A program made the position numbers and the translations under genes. Under the pieces are notes generated by a model. It did no database searches. It saw nothing but the letters and a program-made list of their open reading frames with translations, and was not told the origin of the DNA. A stretch of DNA of 32,960 bases, from NCBI GenBank assembly GCA_016342285.1, contig JAEINQ010000069.1, forward strand, positions 1 through 32,960. Reading direction: 5' to 3'. This document shows positions 31,435 to 32,960 of this stretch, piece after piece; position 1 is the first letter of the stretch, and each line of letters begins with the position of its first letter. The DNA is from Desulfobacterales bacterium (GTDB lineage: Bacteria; Desulfobacterota; Desulfobacteria; Desulfobacterales; JAEINQ01).

Positions 31435-32754
31435 ATGAAAGACGATGCCAAGGGGAGTTGTCCCGACCAGAAGGGCGCCAGAGAGTTTCTTCGGAAAGCA
31501 ACCGATTCGGGCGCCCCGACCTCGGCCGGTTCGGAACCGCCCCCCCACACCCCGGTTCAAACCGATTCGGCTTTTGCGGAAAAGGGTGCGGCCGCCGTCG
31601 CCGGCCTGTCCGCATTTTTCGCCATGGTCATCTGCCTCGACAGCGCGACAAACCCGGAACCGGACCCAACAGAGGTGTCACGGAATGCGCTTAGAGACCA
31701 CGTGGCCAGTGTCATCGACGCTTGCTGCCGGGAACAAAACGGCATCTGGGGCTTGCTCGAAGCCGACCTTTTCGCCTGCATTCTGCCCCATCTGACGCCG
31801 GCCGCGGGCAAGGCCATGGCCGAAGCAATCCGGGACGCGGTGGCCCAAAGACAAAACGGCACCGTCTCCATCGGAACGGCGGTCTTTCCCCAGGGGGAAT
31901 TTCAAAAGGATGAGATTATCGACAACGCCCTCAAGGCCCTGGACCATGCCGCGTTTTTCGGCCCCGGCGCCGTGGCGGCCTTTGATGCGGTCAGCCTGAA
32001 CATCAGCGGAGACAAACACTACCAGGCGGGGGATATCAGCAGCGCCATCGAAGAGTTTCAGCGCGCCCTTGCCCTGGACCCGAAAGACTACAACGTCCAG
32101 AACAGCCTCGGCGTCTGCTACGGTGTCCTGGGAGCCTATGAAAAGGCGCTGAAGATCTTTGAAGCCGCCATGATCCTGGCCCCGGACGACACCATGGCCA
32201 TTTACAACGCCGGCCTGACCCACGTGTGCATGGGCGACCGGGACCGGGCGCTGGATCTCTTTCTTCAGGCCGCCAAGACCCAAGGCGCCCCCTATGAGGT
32301 GGGGCTCCAGGCCGGCCGCATCTACCTGGACATGAAAGAACCGACCCAGGCCCACCCCTTTCTGGAAATCGCGTCTGAGAGCCAGCCGGAATCGGGCATC
32401 GCCCATCGTTATCTGGGAGAATGCCTCGCCGCCCTGGACCGGGTCGAACCGGCGGTTGCCGCTTATAAAAAGGCGGTCCGGTTCAACCCCCACGATGCCG
32501 AAGCCCTGTCGGCCATGGGATGTCTCTTTGACCGGATGGGAGAAAACCCGGAGATCAGCACCTTGTTCTGCCGCCAGAGTATCGAACTGGCACCGGAAAA
32601 CGGACTGTTCAGACAACGCCTCGGCGACTTGCTGCTCAAACAAAACCGCCTTGAAGAGGCTCTGGAGCATTTTTTTGCGGCCGAAGAACGGGGCATCGAC
32701 GTTCGGGACCTCATCGCCGAAACCCGCGAGCGGCTTACATTAGAGGCATCGTGA
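31435..32754 (+). CDS. TPR protein with a vestigial GGDEF-like N-terminal domain
   Basis: A 439-residue soluble protein. Residues about 60-190 look like a decayed diguanylate-cyclase fold: LLEADLFACIL occupies the place of GGDEFxxLL (EADLF, 109-113), and GTVSIGTAVFPQGE with ALKALDHAAFFGPGAVAAFD mimic the C-terminal half of a GGDEF domain. Catalytic glycines are lost, so no cyclase activity is expected. Residues about 195-420 are TPR repeats (HYQAGDISSAIEEFQRALALDP, NSLGVCYGVLGAYEKALKIFEAA and more). It follows selA by 2 nt with AAGGG in the selA end serving as ribosome-binding site, and ends at a terminator, so the two form one transcript. A scaffold or c-di-GMP-related sensor role is inference. 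Confidence 0.8.
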   Translation: MKDDAKGSCPDQKGAREFLRKATDSGAPTSAGSEPPPHTPVQTDSAFAEKGAAAVAGLSAFFAMVICLDSATNPEPDPTEVSRNALRDHVASVIDACCREQNGIWGLLEADLFACILPHLTPAAGKAMAEAIRDAVAQRQNGTVSIGTAVFPQGEFQKDEIIDNALKALDHAAFFGPGAVAAFDAVSLNISGDKHYQAGDISSAIEEFQRALALDPKDYNVQNSLGVCYGVLGAYEKALKIFEAAMILAPDDTMAIYNAGLTHVCMGDRDRALDLFLQAAKTQGAPYEVGLQAGRIYLDMKEPTQAHPFLEIASESQPESGIAHRYLGECLAALDRVEPAVAAYKKAVRFNPHDAEALSAMGCLFDRMGENPEISTLFCRQSIELAPENGLFRQRLGDLLLKQNRLEEALEHFFAAEERGIDVRDLIAETRERLTLEAS

Positions 32755-32790
32755 CTGGTGAATTCCAAAAAACGAATTCACCGGTGTTTT
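32754..32790 (+). terminator. Rho-independent terminator after the selA operon
   Basis: A 12-bp stem, ACTGGTGAATTC (32754-32765) with GAATTCACCGGT (32774-32785) and a single U-G wobble, closes an 8-nt A-rich loop and is followed by GTTTTGTGTATTG. It begins on the last base of the stop codon of the TPR gene. Confidence 0.8.
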
Positions 32791-32859
32791 GTGTATTGTG
32801 TATGGTTTTTCGCTTTGGTGTGTGTCCCAAACCGCCACAGAACCCCTGATCACCCAGAG

Positions 32860-32922
32860 GAAAAGCCATGTTAACTTCGTGACCTTTGTGCCTCGTATGT
32901 TGAAAGTTAATGAAAAGCCATG
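32860..32922. repeat. Short element bracketed by an 11-bp direct repeat
   Basis: GAAAAGCCATG occurs at 32860-32870 and again at 32912-32922. Between them TTAACTT (32871-32877) and AAGTTAA (32904-32910) form a 7-bp inverted repeat, and the inside carries CTTCGTGACCTTTGTGCCTC, related to the CACAAAG-unit arms at 3823-3899 read on the minus strand. It looks like a relic or single arm with flanking duplication. The last 38 bp of the window after it hold nothing recognisable beyond a purine-rich run. Confidence 0.55.
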
Positions 32923-32960
32923 CAGGGAGGAGGAGGCGTTGCCCCCCCATCCCCCAATGA

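Overview
The window is a GC-rich chromosomal segment of a Gram-negative, flagellated, LPS-bearing anaerobe. It is probably a member of the Desulfobacterota (deltaproteobacterial sulfate-reducer lineage). The pointers are a lipid A Kdo transferase, a DVU0524-type flagellar gene behind a sigma-28-like promoter, SelA, a class I adenylate cyclase, a class II aldolase-like enzyme next to a DUF2007 gene, and a glycerol-3-phosphate dehydrogenase / alkyl-DHAP-synthase-like pair. Genus-level assignment is not possible from sequence reading alone. Almost all of the content is core-genome; no prophage, CRISPR array, tRNA or rRNA gene, or transposase gene was seen.

Layout: (1) 1-240 is a pure 8-bp tandem array abutting the stop codon of waaA. 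(2) 243-3697, minus strand: an LpoA-like outer-membrane lipoprotein followed by waaA. (3) 4108-7763, plus strand: DUF2007 protein and aldolase, an AT-richer patch with an orphan small gene, a Nudix hydrolase, and two flagellum-associated small genes. (4) 7788-9148, minus: cvpA and mazG. (5) 9395-17717, plus: a long RNA-metabolism/cofactor cluster, phoH - 7TM-HD (pgpH-like) - ybeY - pdxJ homologue - nnr - tsaE - lysC. (6) 17842-21803, minus: a class I adenylate cyclase and a receiver-TPR protein in tandem, then pyrF. (7) 21964-28420, plus: a small membrane protein, then fadR - glpD - AGPS-like - FGGY kinase. (8) 28585-32754, plus: a CheD-HDOD fusion, selA and a TPR protein with a vestigial GGDEF-like domain.

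The most unusual layer is intergenic. At least four imperfect inverted-repeat elements sit between these genes (3823-3899, 13201-13370, 15795-15973, 26644-26773), with probable relics at 5739-5807, 22453-22530 and 32860-32922. Their arms are built from short degenerate units of about 7, 8 or 9 nt. Two of them (13201-13370 and 26644-26773) share a roughly 50-bp core but carry unrelated arms, as if core and arms were exchangeable modules. I found no coding capacity in them. They look like a mosaic family of non-autonomous elements and are my main candidate for something undescribed.

Other points of note: a PdxJ homologue that has lost key active-site residues; a near-consensus FadR operator overlapping the promoter of the fadR-glpD-AGPS operon, linking acyl-CoA sensing to possible ether-lipid synthesis; an internal ribosome-binding site in lysC predicted to make a separate ACT-domain subunit; a CheD-HDOD fusion; and a receiver domain lacking its phospho-acceptor aspartate, encoded 3 nt after an adenylate cyclase.
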